This document shows positions 23,821-32,486 of a stretch of DNA of 33,410 bases, piece after piece. The position numbers and the translations under genes were made by a program. Below the pieces are notes generated by a model, which saw nothing but the letters and a program-made list of their open reading frames with translations, was not told where the DNA came from and searched no databases. This DNA comes from Candidatus Gastranaerophilales bacterium (GTDB taxonomy: Bacteria > Cyanobacteriota > Vampirovibrionia > Gastranaerophilales > Gastranaerophilaceae): contig CALVAS010000016.1 in NCBI GenBank assembly GCA_944325585.1, forward strand, positions 1-33,410, read 5' to 3'. Positions within the stretch are counted from its first letter, which is position 1, and every line of letters starts with the position of its first letter.

Positions 23821-24397
23821 TTCTCTACTACCTCCGAATAAAAACTATAATTCTTATCCATATTTTAAACGATTTTTGAATGGTGCATAATCGTTCTATG
23901 GATTTATAAGACTAAAGGAGAGGATGTATTTTCATCAATCCCCGCCTCCCAAGATGTAAATTCATCATAGAACAAATTTTGAAAAAAGAAACAGGTTTTG
24001 CGGAATCCATGCCAATCTTTTTACAATTAATTTTCGCCTAAATCCAAAGATTGAGATTTTGAGGCGATTTTGAGAAGAATTTAATTTCTTAGAAAAATTT
24101 ACATAATTTTTGTAAAGTTAAAGTAACATTCTCTTGCAAACTTTGAAAGAAGTCTTGAGCGCGGGGTTTTAAGGATTTGCTGCAGATTAATGAACCTTAA
24201 TAAAACAAAAAGCATATCTTAAGAATTAAAGAATGCTATATGTGCTGCATAAATTGTATCACATGCGGGTATATTTATATATATACGAGATATTCAGGGA
24301 TATGTTAACAATTGTTACAAAATAATATAAAGAAAGGCAATTTTTCTAAACTTATATACTTTATATATACAAGAAGTATATAAAAAGAGAGATATTT
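23821..24397. other. 577-bp intergenic region between cobO and the coiled-coil gene
   Basis: No gene of normal length is visible. It holds: an 8-bp inverted repeat GTTCTATG (23893-23900) / CATAGAAC (23966-23973) enclosing two imperfect 15-nt direct repeats GATGTA..TTCATCA (23923 and 23953, period 30); a 10-bp stem with a bulge (24035-24044 with 24055-24066); a 12-bp palindrome TAACAATTGTTA (24306-24317) that could be an operator; and an AT-rich inverted repeat just before the start codon (about 24362-24382). A mini-frame of 11 codons after AAAGGAG (ATG at 23924) exists but is unsupported. The region may contain an unlisted small RNA. Confidence 0.5.
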
Positions 24398-25720
24398 ATG
24401 AGTGTAAACGCAGTACCAAAATTTAAACCGGGTCTAAAAACAGCTTTAACTACCAAAAGCAAGCTGTCAGCTGTCCCTAAATTCAATTCAAAGACAAGCG
24501 ATACTGCATCTGCCGGTTCTACAACTTCATCATCATCTTCTTCAAATTCAGCAAAAAATTCTGCTATAAGCGCTTTAACAAATAATAATGCTACGCGTTC
24601 AACAATTTTCAGCACCGGAAAATACGCTCAATATGGTAATTTCGTTGAAGGTATGCGCAATGTTAATCCAAGCGATTATACAATGCACAATGTTGATGTA
24701 AATTTGGATGCAAGTATTGCGTCAGGATTTGCGCCGACTCCACGCAGTGTAAGACGTGATATTAATCGTTTGAATAAGGATTTACAAAGATATATAAACG
24801 CAATGAATGTAAATAACAGAAGCCGCAGCAACGGTATGGATGCAATGGCTATGCTTAATCAAATAGGTAGTCTTGCAGGAGATGTAACAAAAGCGGTTAT
24901 TTCAACTAAGGCTTCAAATTCATCCTCTGTTATAGGTAAATCAGCAGGTAATACAGCTTCAGCCGTAAAAACAGGCAGTGAAGTCGGTAATGTTCTCGGT
25001 GATTTGGCTTCTGCAAAATCATCCAAAGAAATTGAAACAGGTTTGGCAACAGTAGATGGTCAAATCACTTCAAAAACAAAATTGAGTGAGGGTTACGAAG
25101 CTCAAATTGCAAGCGATTCACAAGCCAAAACAGAAGCCGAAGGCAAACTGGGAGAAATCAAAACTAATATTACGGATACAAACACTCAAATCCGCGGTAT
25201 TGATGCACAGCTTCCAAGACTTGAAGCACAGCTTGCTGCTGCTCAAACAAGCGGAGGCAATACCGCTTCAATTCAACAACAAATTGATAATTTAAATAAT
25301 CAAAAAGAACAATTACAACAAAAACTTGCTGATCTTCAAAAACAACAAGAAAATACAGAAACCGAAATCACCAACCTTGATCAATCTATCAAAACAAACA
25401 CAGCAAGCAAGGAAAAAGTTGACGGTGAAATTTCAAGTTTGAATCAAGCTAAAAATGAATATACAGCAAAACAAACAAAATTTGAAAATTCTGAAAGCAA
25501 AGACTTAAGAGATATGAACAGCAGATTGACTAAACTTGCTCAAAAACTCGACAAAGAAACAGACGAAAACAAAAGACAGGAAATGATTCAAGAATACAAA
25601 AATGTAGCATCAACTTATAATGCACTTGTTGACAACACAACAGTAACAGGATTCCAACGGGTAGCTGAAGAGCCGGTTCTGGTAAACGGTGCTGAAATGC
25701 TTGCATCAGCAGAAATTTAA
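24398..25720 (+). CDS. Coiled-coil protein of unknown function
   Basis: The 440-residue protein starts MSVNAVPKFKPGLKTALTT, with no signal peptide. A serine-rich low-complexity patch (about residues 37-50) follows. Then comes a mixed helical region (residues 60-215) with a run of Ser/Gly/Ala-rich segments, and from about residue 215 to 370 a long glutamine/asparagine/glutamate-rich coiled coil (IQQQIDNLNNQKEQLQQKL, TETEITNLDQSI). Such layouts occur in filament-forming or secreted structural proteins, but I do not recognise this one. Start and N-terminal tag resemble the gene at 27782. An AT-rich inverted repeat overlaps the leader and a weak GAGAG precedes the ATG. Confidence 0.8.
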   Translation: MSVNAVPKFKPGLKTALTTKSKLSAVPKFNSKTSDTASAGSTTSSSSSSNSAKNSAISALTNNNATRSTIFSTGKYAQYGNFVEGMRNVNPSDYTMHNVDVNLDASIASGFAPTPRSVRRDINRLNKDLQRYINAMNVNNRSRSNGMDAMAMLNQIGSLAGDVTKAVISTKASNSSSVIGKSAGNTASAVKTGSEVGNVLGDLASAKSSKEIETGLATVDGQITSKTKLSEGYEAQIASDSQAKTEAEGKLGEIKTNITDTNTQIRGIDAQLPRLEAQLAAAQTSGGNTASIQQQIDNLNNQKEQLQQKLADLQKQQENTETEITNLDQSIKTNTASKEKVDGEISSLNQAKNEYTAKQTKFENSESKDLRDMNSRLTKLAQKLDKETDENKRQEMIQEYKNVASTYNALVDNTTVTGFQRVAEEPVLVNGAEMLASAEI

Positions 25721-25749
25721 TAACGACTTTTAAAAACTTTACATAAGAC

Positions 25750-25778
25750 TTTACTTTTAGATTTATGTAATTTATAAT
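25750..25778 (+). promoter_or_regulatory. Probable promoter of rimP-nusA
   Basis: TTTACT (25750-25755), a 17-bp spacer and consensus TATAAT (25773-25778) give a start near 25785, a few bases ahead of the hairpin at 25789. Confidence 0.55.
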
Positions 25779-25788
25779 ATTTCCAGAG

Positions 25789-25815
25789 AAAAGAACGGGC
25801 ACCCCCGTTCTTTTT
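25789..25815 (+). terminator. Terminator after the coiled-coil gene, or attenuator in the rimP leader
   Basis: AAGAACGGG, loop CACC, CCCGTTCTT with flanking A and T runs and a five-T tail is a canonical rho-independent terminator. It ends the coiled-coil gene about 70 nt after its stop. Because the likely rimP promoter lies just upstream, the same hairpin may also terminate early rimP-nusA transcripts. Confidence 0.85.
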
Positions 25816-25850
25816 CTATCATCAGGGTAGTTTTTACGGAAGGAAGTGCC

Positions 25851-26333
25851 ATGAAGCAGGATATTAACAGACATGAAATTTTGGAAAAAATCAATCCGTT
25901 AATAGAAAATACAGCCATGCGTTTCGGTTATATTCCGCTTGAAGTTGATTTTTCAAAAGAGAACCACCGCTGGTTTTTGAGAATTTTTCTTTATTCAAAT
26001 GAAAAAGACGTTACTCTTGATGATTGTGAAAAGGTTACCCGGAGTCTTTCGGACTTTCTGGACGAACTGATTCCCGTGAAGTATTATCTTGAAGTTTCAT
26101 CCCCCGGTTTGGAGAGAAAATTCAAGTCCGATAAGGAATTTATAATATTCAAAGGCCGGAATGTCAGCATCAAACTTAAAACCCCGCTTGAGGGAGAAGA
26201 AGAAAAAGTTTTTAAGGGTGAGATTCTGGATTTTGACGAAAATGAAGGTTTGAAGTTTTTCAGATTTGATGACGCAAAAGAACTTTTGATACCAAGAAGC
26301 AATATTCAATCCGCAAAACTTTATATTGACTAA
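25851..26333 (+). CDS. rimP: Ribosome maturation factor RimP
   Basis: RimP assists 30S subunit assembly. The 160-residue protein has the RimP N-terminal domain (ILEKINPLIENTAMRFGYIPLEVDF), the block YYLEVSSPGLERKF (family signature LEVSSPGLxRxL) and an Sm-like C-terminal domain. The ATG at 25851 has GGAAGGAAG upstream. nusA follows after 46 nt, the conserved rimP-nusA pairing, so one transcript is likely, controlled from the promoter at 25750. Confidence 0.95.
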   Translation: MKQDINRHEILEKINPLIENTAMRFGYIPLEVDFSKENHRWFLRIFLYSNEKDVTLDDCEKVTRSLSDFLDELIPVKYYLEVSSPGLERKFKSDKEFIIFKGRNVSIKLKTPLEGEEEKVFKGEILDFDENEGLKFFRFDDAKELLIPRSNIQSAKLYID

Positions 26334-26379
26334 AATTACAATTTAATAGTGTCCTTCGGGACAGAAAGGTATATAAAAA

Positions 26380-27618
26380 ATGATTAAAATAGGAACTGCG
26401 CTTTTTGAAGCATGTGAAGAGTTGGAACGCGAACGCGGAATATCAAAAGACATTTTGATAGCATCACTTTGCGACGCGATGGTAGCGGCTTACAAAAAGC
26501 ATATGAGAATTAAAGAATCAGCAAATGTTGAGGCAATTCTGGATGAACAATCAGGTGAAATCGGCGTATTCAGAACAAAAGTTGTTGTAAATGAAGTTGA
26601 AGATCCGGATGAACAGATTTCGCTTGCACAGGCAAAAGAAATTGATGAAGACGTTGAAGTTGATGATGAAGTTAAAATCGAAGTTACGCCTGATCAGTTC
26701 GGACGTATAGCTGCACAGGCTGCAAAGCAGGTTATTACTCAAAGAATCCGCGAAGCTGAAAGAAATCTTGTATTGCAAGAGTTTATGGATAAAAAAGGAA
26801 CACTTGTTACAGGGATTATCCAAAGGGTTGAAAACCGCAACGTAATCGTAAATATCGGCAAAACAGACGCGATTATGCCGCAGAAAGAACAAATCCCCGG
26901 CGAATACTACAAACCCGGAAACCGTATCAGAGTATTCGTGTTGAACGTAAAAGAGACAACAAGATTGCCGCAGGTAATAGTTTCTCATGCGCATGCCGAA
27001 ATCGTTCGTGAGCTGTTTGAGCTTGAAGTTCCCGAAATTGAAGACGGAATCGTTGAAATTAAATCAATTTCTCGCGAAGCAGGATACAGAACAAAAATTG
27101 CAGTCTGGTCAAATGACCCAGAAGTTGACTCTGTCGGCGCATGTATCGGACCTCGCGGAAGCCGTATTCAAACAATTGTTTCTGAACTTAAGAACGAAAA
27201 AATTGATATCGTAAGATATTCTGAAGATCCGGTGGAATATATTGTAAATGCTCTTTCTCCGGCAAGAGTAGTGTCCGTTGATGTTCTGGAAGATGATGAA
27301 TATGCGCATGATGCCATGGTTGTTGTACCTGATGATCAATTGAGCCTTGCAATCGGCCGCGAAGGTCAAAATGTTCGTCTTGCGCACAAACTTACCGGAT
27401 GGAAAATAGACATCAAGAGTGTTTCTCAAATGGAAAAAGCTGAGGCGCAAAATATTAAAAATTATCAGGAAGAACCTCAGGAAGAAGAAATTGAGGATGA
27501 AGACGACGAATTAAAACAGGAAATTGAAGAAGAAATGAATCAACAGGCATATGACGAGGAAGATATTCAGCAAGAAGAACCTTCCGAAGATGCGGTTGAT
27601 GAAGAAGAAGATGTTTAA
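26380..27618 (+). CDS. nusA: Transcription termination/antitermination factor NusA
   Basis: NusA binds RNA polymerase and modulates pausing, termination and antitermination. The 412-residue protein has the N-terminal polymerase-binding domain (to about residue 128), an S1 domain (about 132-200, VTGIIQRVENRNVIVNIG) and two KH domains (IGPRGSRIQTIVSELKNEKIDIV and the IGREGQNVRLAHKLTGWKI block). It ends in about 60 residues of strongly acidic sequence (for example EEIEDEDDELKQEIEEEMN) in place of the AR repeats of proteobacteria. It lies 46 nt after rimP and ends at a terminator. Confidence 0.97.
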   Translation: MIKIGTALFEACEELERERGISKDILIASLCDAMVAAYKKHMRIKESANVEAILDEQSGEIGVFRTKVVVNEVEDPDEQISLAQAKEIDEDVEVDDEVKIEVTPDQFGRIAAQAAKQVITQRIREAERNLVLQEFMDKKGTLVTGIIQRVENRNVIVNIGKTDAIMPQKEQIPGEYYKPGNRIRVFVLNVKETTRLPQVIVSHAHAEIVRELFELEVPEIEDGIVEIKSISREAGYRTKIAVWSNDPEVDSVGACIGPRGSRIQTIVSELKNEKIDIVRYSEDPVEYIVNALSPARVVSVDVLEDDEYAHDAMVVVPDDQLSLAIGREGQNVRLAHKLTGWKIDIKSVSQMEKAEAQNIKNYQEEPQEEEIEDEDDELKQEIEEEMNQQAYDEEDIQQEEPSEDAVDEEEDV

Positions 27619-27642
27619 TTCGTAAAATCATTAAATTAAGTT

Positions 27643-27680
27643 AAAAAGAGTTCCTTAAAATAAAAAGGGACTCTTTTTTT
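27643..27680 (+). terminator. Terminator of rimP-nusA
   Basis: AAAAAGAGTTCC and GGGACTCTTTTT pair (one G-T wobble) around a 12-base loop, followed by further T. Confidence 0.85.
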
Positions 27681-27781
27681 ATAGATGCAGGGTAACTTTA
27701 TGTAAAGAAAGACTTAAAATAAGGCAATTCCTGAATAAAAACGGTTTTTATAAATATAACAGGGGATAATAAGGGAATTTT

Positions 27782-29149
27782 ATGTCGGTTAACAGCGTAA
27801 AACAATCGTCTTTTATTTTTGAAAAGACTGCCAGAAGTTTAAAGGCCATCGGGAAAAAAGATTTCACCGGCAAAAATCAAATTTCCAGTGATAAACCGGA
27901 TGCTGGACAACTTGCCCGAACACTTATCAATGATATTGCAGGGCTTGGAACAGACAAAAATTTTGGAACTCATATTAAACAGATTAATGAAGATAATGTT
28001 GTTGAGGTCTTAGAAAATTATAAAAAACTTTCGAAAGCCGGATTCGGTGCAGAAAACGAAGAAACTCTCATTGAATCAATTTTTGAAGAATTCGGACTTC
28101 CGCTTAAAACTCGAAAGAATTATGTAAGTCATATTTATAAAATGCTGGATAAAAAATCCCAAAAATCGGAACTTGAAAGTAATGTGATTTCTTTTGAAAG
28201 CAAAAAAGAATTAAATAAAGTAACACAGGGCTTTTTGCCTCATATAGGGGTCGTAGACAATAAAAATTTAAATTTCTTTTTGGAACAGTATTTTGCGCGT
28301 CTTGGTATCCGAAAGAAACTTTTGGCAGGTCATAATGAAAAAAAATCAATAACACCAAATACCGAACCTGACGAAAAATATTTAAGAAGATTGAAACAAA
28401 TTCTAAAGCAATACGGCTTAAATACTAATGATGCGCTCGGAAACGGTAAAATAGACAACGCGTTTGAACAATTAAAAAACAGCTGCTGGGCCGTAAGTGT
28501 GATAAACGCCTTCGGGGCAAATAAGGAAACTCAGGAATACTTGAACAGCCTGATTATGAAAAAGAACGGTATAACATCTGTTTATCTTCCGGAAGCCGAC
28601 AAAGTTTATTCATATACAGAGAATGAAATCCTTAATGCAACAAGAAAATCAATAGGTGCGCTCGGAGACGGTGATGTTACCGCGTTTTTGATGGCTGTTG
28701 ATGAGTATTTAAAAGAATCCGGCAGCGATATGATTAAAGATGTCCGAAAAAGAAATCATATGGATAGAATGTTTGAAATTCTTACAGGACCTAAAAACAA
28801 AACTTGGCACTTAAGTTTAAAAGCGCTGCAAGCCGGAGATATTACCTATAAAGACGGAGTTTGGATACACTTTAAAGAAGAACTGTTGACAAAAAATCCC
28901 AATACTCTTGCTGTTATCAGTTTTGACAAGAATTCTCTGGCTCTCAACCCTGTAAACGGTTTACTTTTAGACACCAAAAACAAACCCATCAGGCAAGTTA
29001 AGCTAAAAAGCCAACATTCATACTCAATTGAACGCTCCGATGAAAATTATGTTTATTTAAAAGATACAAATAATCCAAACGGCCTTTTACGTATTCCGCA
29101 CTCGCTTTTGGACTGTGCAGAAGGTACTGTGGTTTATAAATACAGATAA
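27782..29149 (+). CDS. Putative calpain/papain-like cysteine peptidase with helical N-terminal region
   Basis: This 455-residue protein has no signal peptide. Residues 45-125 are helical, with a motif-like segment (EETLIESIFEEFGLPLKTRK...). The C-terminal half contains EQLKNSCWAVSVINAF around Cys235, resembling the nucleophile region of papain-fold enzymes (Q..GxCWA), then SQHSYSIERSDENYVYLKDTNN with His412 and Asn430/431, which matches the His and Asn of the calpain catalytic triad (HAYS...RNP). Gln230 would be the oxyanion residue, one position closer to Cys than usual. The fold is my inference. Its N-terminus (MSVNSVKQSS..., KKDFTGKN at 25-32) has a tag like other unknown proteins here. 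GGGA precedes the ATG. A secreted or injected effector is possible but unproved. Confidence 0.75.
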   Translation: MSVNSVKQSSFIFEKTARSLKAIGKKDFTGKNQISSDKPDAGQLARTLINDIAGLGTDKNFGTHIKQINEDNVVEVLENYKKLSKAGFGAENEETLIESIFEEFGLPLKTRKNYVSHIYKMLDKKSQKSELESNVISFESKKELNKVTQGFLPHIGVVDNKNLNFFLEQYFARLGIRKKLLAGHNEKKSITPNTEPDEKYLRRLKQILKQYGLNTNDALGNGKIDNAFEQLKNSCWAVSVINAFGANKETQEYLNSLIMKKNGITSVYLPEADKVYSYTENEILNATRKSIGALGDGDVTAFLMAVDEYLKESGSDMIKDVRKRNHMDRMFEILTGPKNKTWHLSLKALQAGDITYKDGVWIHFKEELLTKNPNTLAVISFDKNSLALNPVNGLLLDTKNKPIRQVKLKSQHSYSIERSDENYVYLKDTNNPNGLLRIPHSLLDCAEGTVVYKYR

Positions 29150-29198
29150 AAATCATTCAAAAGCATGTCCTGATTTATATTCGGCACATCCGTATGCC

Positions 29199-29226
29199 TT
29201 GACAAAAAAAATTGAGCAAATATTAT
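29199..29226 (+). promoter_or_regulatory. Promoter of tuf
   Basis: A consensus TTGACA (29199-29204) with TATTAT (29221-29226), 16-bp spacer, lies 64 bp before the tuf ATG. Confidence 0.7.
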
Positions 29227-29289
29227 TATACTATGGCTTAAAATACCAAATTAGTAAGTAGTATAAGTAGTAAAAAGGAGATTAATCTC

Positions 29290-30498
29290 ATGGCAAGAGA
29301 AAAGTATGAACGTACCAAACCGCACGTTAACATTGGTACCATCGGTCACGTAGACCACGGTAAAACAACGTTAACCGCTGCTATTACAGCTGTATTGGCT
29401 GCTGCAGGACAAGCTGCATTGAAAAAATTTGATGAAATCGATGCTGCTCCCGAAGAAAAAGCAAGAGGTATTACAATTTCTACTGCACACGTAGAATACG
29501 AAACAGATGCAAGACACTATGCACACGTTGACTGCCCCGGACACGCAGACTATGTTAAAAACATGATTACCGGTGCTGCACAAATGGATGGTGCAATCCT
29601 TGTTGTTGCTGCTACAGACGGTGCAATGCCTCAAACTCGTGAACACATCCTTCTTGCAAGACAGGTTGGTGTTCCGAACCTCGTTGTATTCTTGAACAAA
29701 TGTGATATGGTTGATGACCCTGAATTATTAGAATTGGTTGAAATGGAAGTTCGTGAACTTCTTTCTTCATACGAATTCGACGGAGACAACATTCCGTTCA
29801 TTCACGGTTCAGCTTTGAAAGCTCTTGAAGCAGCTCAAGCTAATCCGAAAATTCAACGCGGTGAAGACAAATGGGTTGATAAAATCTGGGAATTGATGGA
29901 TGCTATCGATTCTTACTTCCCGACACCTGTTCGTGACTTAGACAAACCGTTCTTGATGCCTGTTGAAGACGTATTCTCAATCACAGGTCGTGGTACTGTT
30001 GCTACAGGCCGTGTAGAACGTGGTGTTGTTAAAGTTGGTGATGAAGTTGAAATCGTTGGTTTAGGCGAAACTAAGAAAACAACTGTTACCGGTGTTGAAA
30101 TGTTCAGAAAATCTCTTGACCAAGGTCAAGCAGGTGACAACATTGGTGCTTTACTCCGTGGTGTTGATAAAACTGATATTCAACGCGGTCAAGTTCTTGC
30201 TAAACCGGGAACAATTCATCCGCACACTAAATTCACAGCTAACGTTTACGTTTTGACAAAAGAAGAAGGCGGACGTCACACTCCTTTCTTCCCCGGATAC
30301 AGACCTCAGTTCTACATCAGAACAACTGACGTTACCGGTTCAATCAAATTCGACGGTCAAATGGTTATGCCTGGCGACAACGTTGTAATGGAAGTTGAAC
30401 TTATCTCTCCGGTTGCTATCGAAGAAGGTATGAGATTCGCTATCCGTGAAGGCGGACGTACAGTTGGTGCCGGTGTTGTTGACAAAATTATCGAATAA
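29290..30498 (+). CDS. tuf: Elongation factor Tu
   Basis: EF-Tu carries aminoacyl-tRNA to the ribosome as a GTPase. The 402-residue protein has G1 GHVDHGKT (near residue 19), the switch I block RGITIS, G3 DCPGH, G4 NKCD and the C-terminal domains ending [23 protein letters not shown] precedes the ATG. It stands alone with its own promoter and terminator, not in a str operon with fusA, and rpsB-tsf is about 6 kb away in the opposite orientation. Codon use is strongly biased to C/T third positions, as expected of a highly expressed gene. Confidence 0.99.
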   Translation: MAREKYERTKPHVNIGTIGHVDHGKTTLTAAITAVLAAAGQAALKKFDEIDAAPEEKARGITISTAHVEYETDARHYAHVDCPGHADYVKNMITGAAQMDGAILVVAATDGAMPQTREHILLARQVGVPNLVVFLNKCDMVDDPELLELVEMEVRELLSSYEFDGDNIPFIHGSALKALEAAQANPKIQRGEDKWVDKIWELMDAIDSYFPTPVRDLDKPFLMPVEDVFSITGRGTVATGRVERGVVKVGDEVEIVGLGETKKTTVTGVEMFRKSLDQGQAGDNIGALLRGVDKTDIQRGQVLAKPGTIHPHTKFTANVYVLTKEEGGRHTPFFPGYRPQFYIRTTDVTGSIKFDGQMVMPGDNVVMEVELISPVAIEEGMRFAIREGGRTVGAGVVDKIIE

Positions 30499-30523
30499 TT
30501 TTTGAAACAATACAAAAAATCTT

Positions 30524-30562
30524 AAAGAGGGTTTGCTTTATTTAGAAGCAAACTCTCTTTTT
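30524..30562 (+). terminator. Terminator of tuf
   Basis: AAAGAGGGTTTGCTT pairs with AAGCAAACTCTCTTT (one G-T wobble) around a 7-base loop and is followed by a T-run. Confidence 0.9.
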
Positions 30563-30621
30563 ATAGCAAAAAATATTTTTATGCGTTTTAATCTAACTGC
30601 ATACTAAACAGGAGAAAAATA

Positions 30622-30978
30622 ATGAAAACTACTTTGAACACTGCAACATCCTTTAATGGCAGATTTTCACCGCAAACACTCGCTAAATTCCGAGAAAATC
30701 TTCCGGCAAAACAATTCAAGAAAATCGAAAATTTCAGAACAGGTAAAAGATTCACAAATATTGATATTGTAACTGTACAAAACGCACCGGAAAGATTGCC
30801 GAACGGAGTTGTTATAATGCCTAAAGAAACTTTTGCTGAAATCTCAAATACCAAGAAGGCAGCAAAAGTACGCATCAAACTTGCCGATAAGGAATTGCCG
30901 TTTAATATGGATACATTCAAAATGATAACGGAAGATGTTGTTGCACGCGGCGAACAATTGCTTAAAAGATTTAAATAA
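30622..30978 (+). CDS. Small basic protein of unknown function downstream of tuf
   Basis: The 118-residue protein begins MKTTLNTATSFNGRFSPQTL, sharing the N-terminal F-x-G tag with other unknown proteins here. It has no signal peptide or membrane segment. A region of strands and helices follows (FTNIDIVTVQ, LPNGVVIMPKETFAEISN), then a helix ending GEQLLKRF. GGAG lies 8 nt before the ATG. It has its own terminator. I do not recognise the family. Confidence 0.75.
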   Translation: MKTTLNTATSFNGRFSPQTLAKFRENLPAKQFKKIENFRTGKRFTNIDIVTVQNAPERLPNGVVIMPKETFAEISNTKKAAKVRIKLADKELPFNMDTFKMITEDVVARGEQLLKRFK

Positions 30979-31002
30979 TGCGATTAAACAAGTCTAAATC
31001 AC

Positions 31003-31030
31003 AAAAGCCCTGCAAATTTGCAGGGCTTTT
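31003..31030 (+). terminator. Strong terminator after the gene at 30622
   Basis: AAAAGCCCTGCAAA pairs perfectly with TTTGCAGGGCTTTT, followed by further T. The A/T flanks also allow it to act for the minus-strand gene ending at 31059. Confidence 0.92.
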
Positions 31031-31058
31031 TCAAATCTTTTTACGTAATCACTCAAAA

Positions 31059-31229
31059 TTATTGGGCTTGAACTTGAAGTTCATCATATTTGCCGTATTC
31101 TTGAGATTTTTTTAAGTATTTTGTGAGTGATTTTGCAACCATTTGTGCACGTTTTTCATTTTCTTCTTCCAGCAAGTTGAAGTATTCATCCAGTGATGAC
31201 ATCATATAATCTTTTTCCATATTTTCCAT
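31059..31229 (-). CDS. Small charged protein (56 aa) downstream of the RHH gene
   Basis: The frame MENMEKDYMMSSLDEYFNLL... encodes 56 residues, helical and charged (EEENEKRAQMVAKSLTKYL), ending VQAQ. GGGGG precedes the ATG. It lies 46 nt downstream of the RHH gene on the same strand, so the two are probably one operon. It does not look like ParE, RelE, MazF or other common toxins. It is below usual gene-finder length. Confidence 0.7.
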   Translation of the reverse strand: MENMEKDYMMSSLDEYFNLLEEENEKRAQMVAKSLTKYLKKSQEYGKYDELQVQAQ

Positions 31230-31275
31230 AATTTTTTCCCCCTGATCCGTGTTTATATTTCCCTGAAACTTTTGT

Positions 31276-31464
31276 TTAACCGAGCAGATTATCTAAGATT
31301 TCCGCATTTTTTTCTGCTCTTCTGGTGTTACGCACTTGATTACGATACATATATGTTCTGAGTGCTTCTCTAATCAATTCTGATCTTGTGCGGTTTTCAT
31401 TTAGAGCCAGATTGTCTATCTCGTCTAAAAATCTTTCCGGCATTGAAATAAGTACTCTTGCCAT
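31276..31464 (-). CDS. Ribbon-helix-helix DNA-binding protein
   Basis: The 62-residue protein is a clear RHH fold: strand ARVLISMPE, helix A (RFLDEIDNLALNENR), then TRSELIREALRTYMYR, the conserved helix-B pattern (TRSELIREAL) of CopG/MetJ-like proteins. The C-terminus continues as a charged helix. AAGGAG lies 6 nt before the ATG. Such proteins act as antitoxins or transcription regulators. No toxin of a known family is adjacent. The downstream 56-aa protein could be a partner, but there is no direct evidence. Confidence 0.88.
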   Translation of the reverse strand: MARVLISMPERFLDEIDNLALNENRTRSELIREALRTYMYRNQVRNTRRAEKNAEILDNLLG

Positions 31465-31620
31465 AAATTACTCCTTTAATTTTCCCATCTGATAACTGTT
31501 TTGCAACTCTTATATATATAAAGGATATTCTTCTTCAAAAATTGCCTAAAATACATGTCAAACAGAAAAATTTTGTAATATATCTTAATACAATGTGCAT
31601 TCTATTTATATATTATATAC

Positions 31621-32334
31621 CTAAAATCGCCGAACATAATAGTTTGTATCATTTTTTAACAGTTCTTTAATTTTGTAAAGTTCAGCGTCATCAAAATCTT
31701 TAGTTAAAATCTTGGCTGTTTTTTCCCTGATTGTGTATTCGTTAATTGATTTCGTTATATTTAAAATCTTTTTAAGTTCAGTCGTGTCAAACATTTCGGC
31801 AAAGACATAAATTGCTTCAAGATACCAGTAAAGTTTAAAGACTTCTTTGTTGACTTTGTATTTCCCTTCCTGAAAATCAAAATCTTTAATTACAAGAGCC
31901 AATTCATAAGTGCGCTTTAGCAGCTCCGGACAAAAAATATTACAGAAATTGTTATCAGACTTCAAACATCCAAGTGCCGAAATTATGTTTCTACAGATGT
32001 TTCCGTTGATATCAATGACCGCTTGCAGAAATATTTCATAATTTTTGTCTGCGCGAAAAAGTTTTTGAATATCAGAATCTTTTATAAGTTCTGCAAGTTT
32101 TAACGAAACAGCTTCTCTTATTTTGCCGTCCTGCCCTGTCAAATTGTCAAGTAAAATTTGCGCTTCGTTTTCATTATTAACCGTTTCCAGCTTGAGTGCA
32201 GCCAGCTGCTTTTCAACGATATTTCCTTCTTTAAGCATTTCAATCAGCTCTTTATGACTTTGTTCATGCGTAATTAATTCGTAAGCTGATTTAAAATTTT
32301 CATCCAAAGTTTGATAGTACCCGTTTGCTGTCAC
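31621..32334 (-). CDS. Helical-repeat protein (HEAT-like) of unknown function
   Basis: The 237-residue protein has no signal peptide or membrane segment. It shows repeated pairs of amphipathic helices (for example EKQLAALKLETVNNENEAQI, REAVSLKLAELIKDSD, VIDINGNICRNIISALGCL) with the phase of HEAT/ARM repeats. This suggests a protein-binding scaffold. The start is GTG at 32334, with GGGAG about 12 nt upstream, slightly far. An ATG alternative was not found nearby. No family identified. Confidence 0.65.
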   Translation of the reverse strand: MTANGYYQTLDENFKSAYELITHEQSHKELIEMLKEGNIVEKQLAALKLETVNNENEAQILLDNLTGQDGKIREAVSLKLAELIKDSDIQKLFRADKNYEIFLQAVIDINGNICRNIISALGCLKSDNNFCNIFCPELLKRTYELALVIKDFDFQEGKYKVNKEVFKLYWYLEAIYVFAEMFDTTELKKILNITKSINEYTIREKTAKILTKDFDDAELYKIKELLKNDTNYYVRRF

Positions 32335-32423
32335 GTTTTCTGTGGTCTCCCAGTCTAAATTCTAATTCAAATATTATAAAACTGCTGTTTGTATAAATAA
32401 TATAACATAAAGTTTAATGAAAT

Positions 32424-32452
32424 TTGCCAGTTGAATGGTTTTAATGTATTAT
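32424..32452 (+). promoter_or_regulatory. Promoter of the 58-aa protein and prepilin gene
   Basis: TTGCCA (32424-32429), a 17-bp spacer and TATTAT (32447-32452) lie ahead of the small gene at 32487. The prepilin gene follows on the same strand. Confidence 0.6.
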
Positions 32453-32486
32453 ATAGTTAATGAACCCCAGCGGTTAGGAGAATTTT

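Noticed and set aside
23821-24397. Cobalamin riboswitch upstream of cobO
   Set aside because: No B12-box consensus or matching helices were seen on the minus strand.
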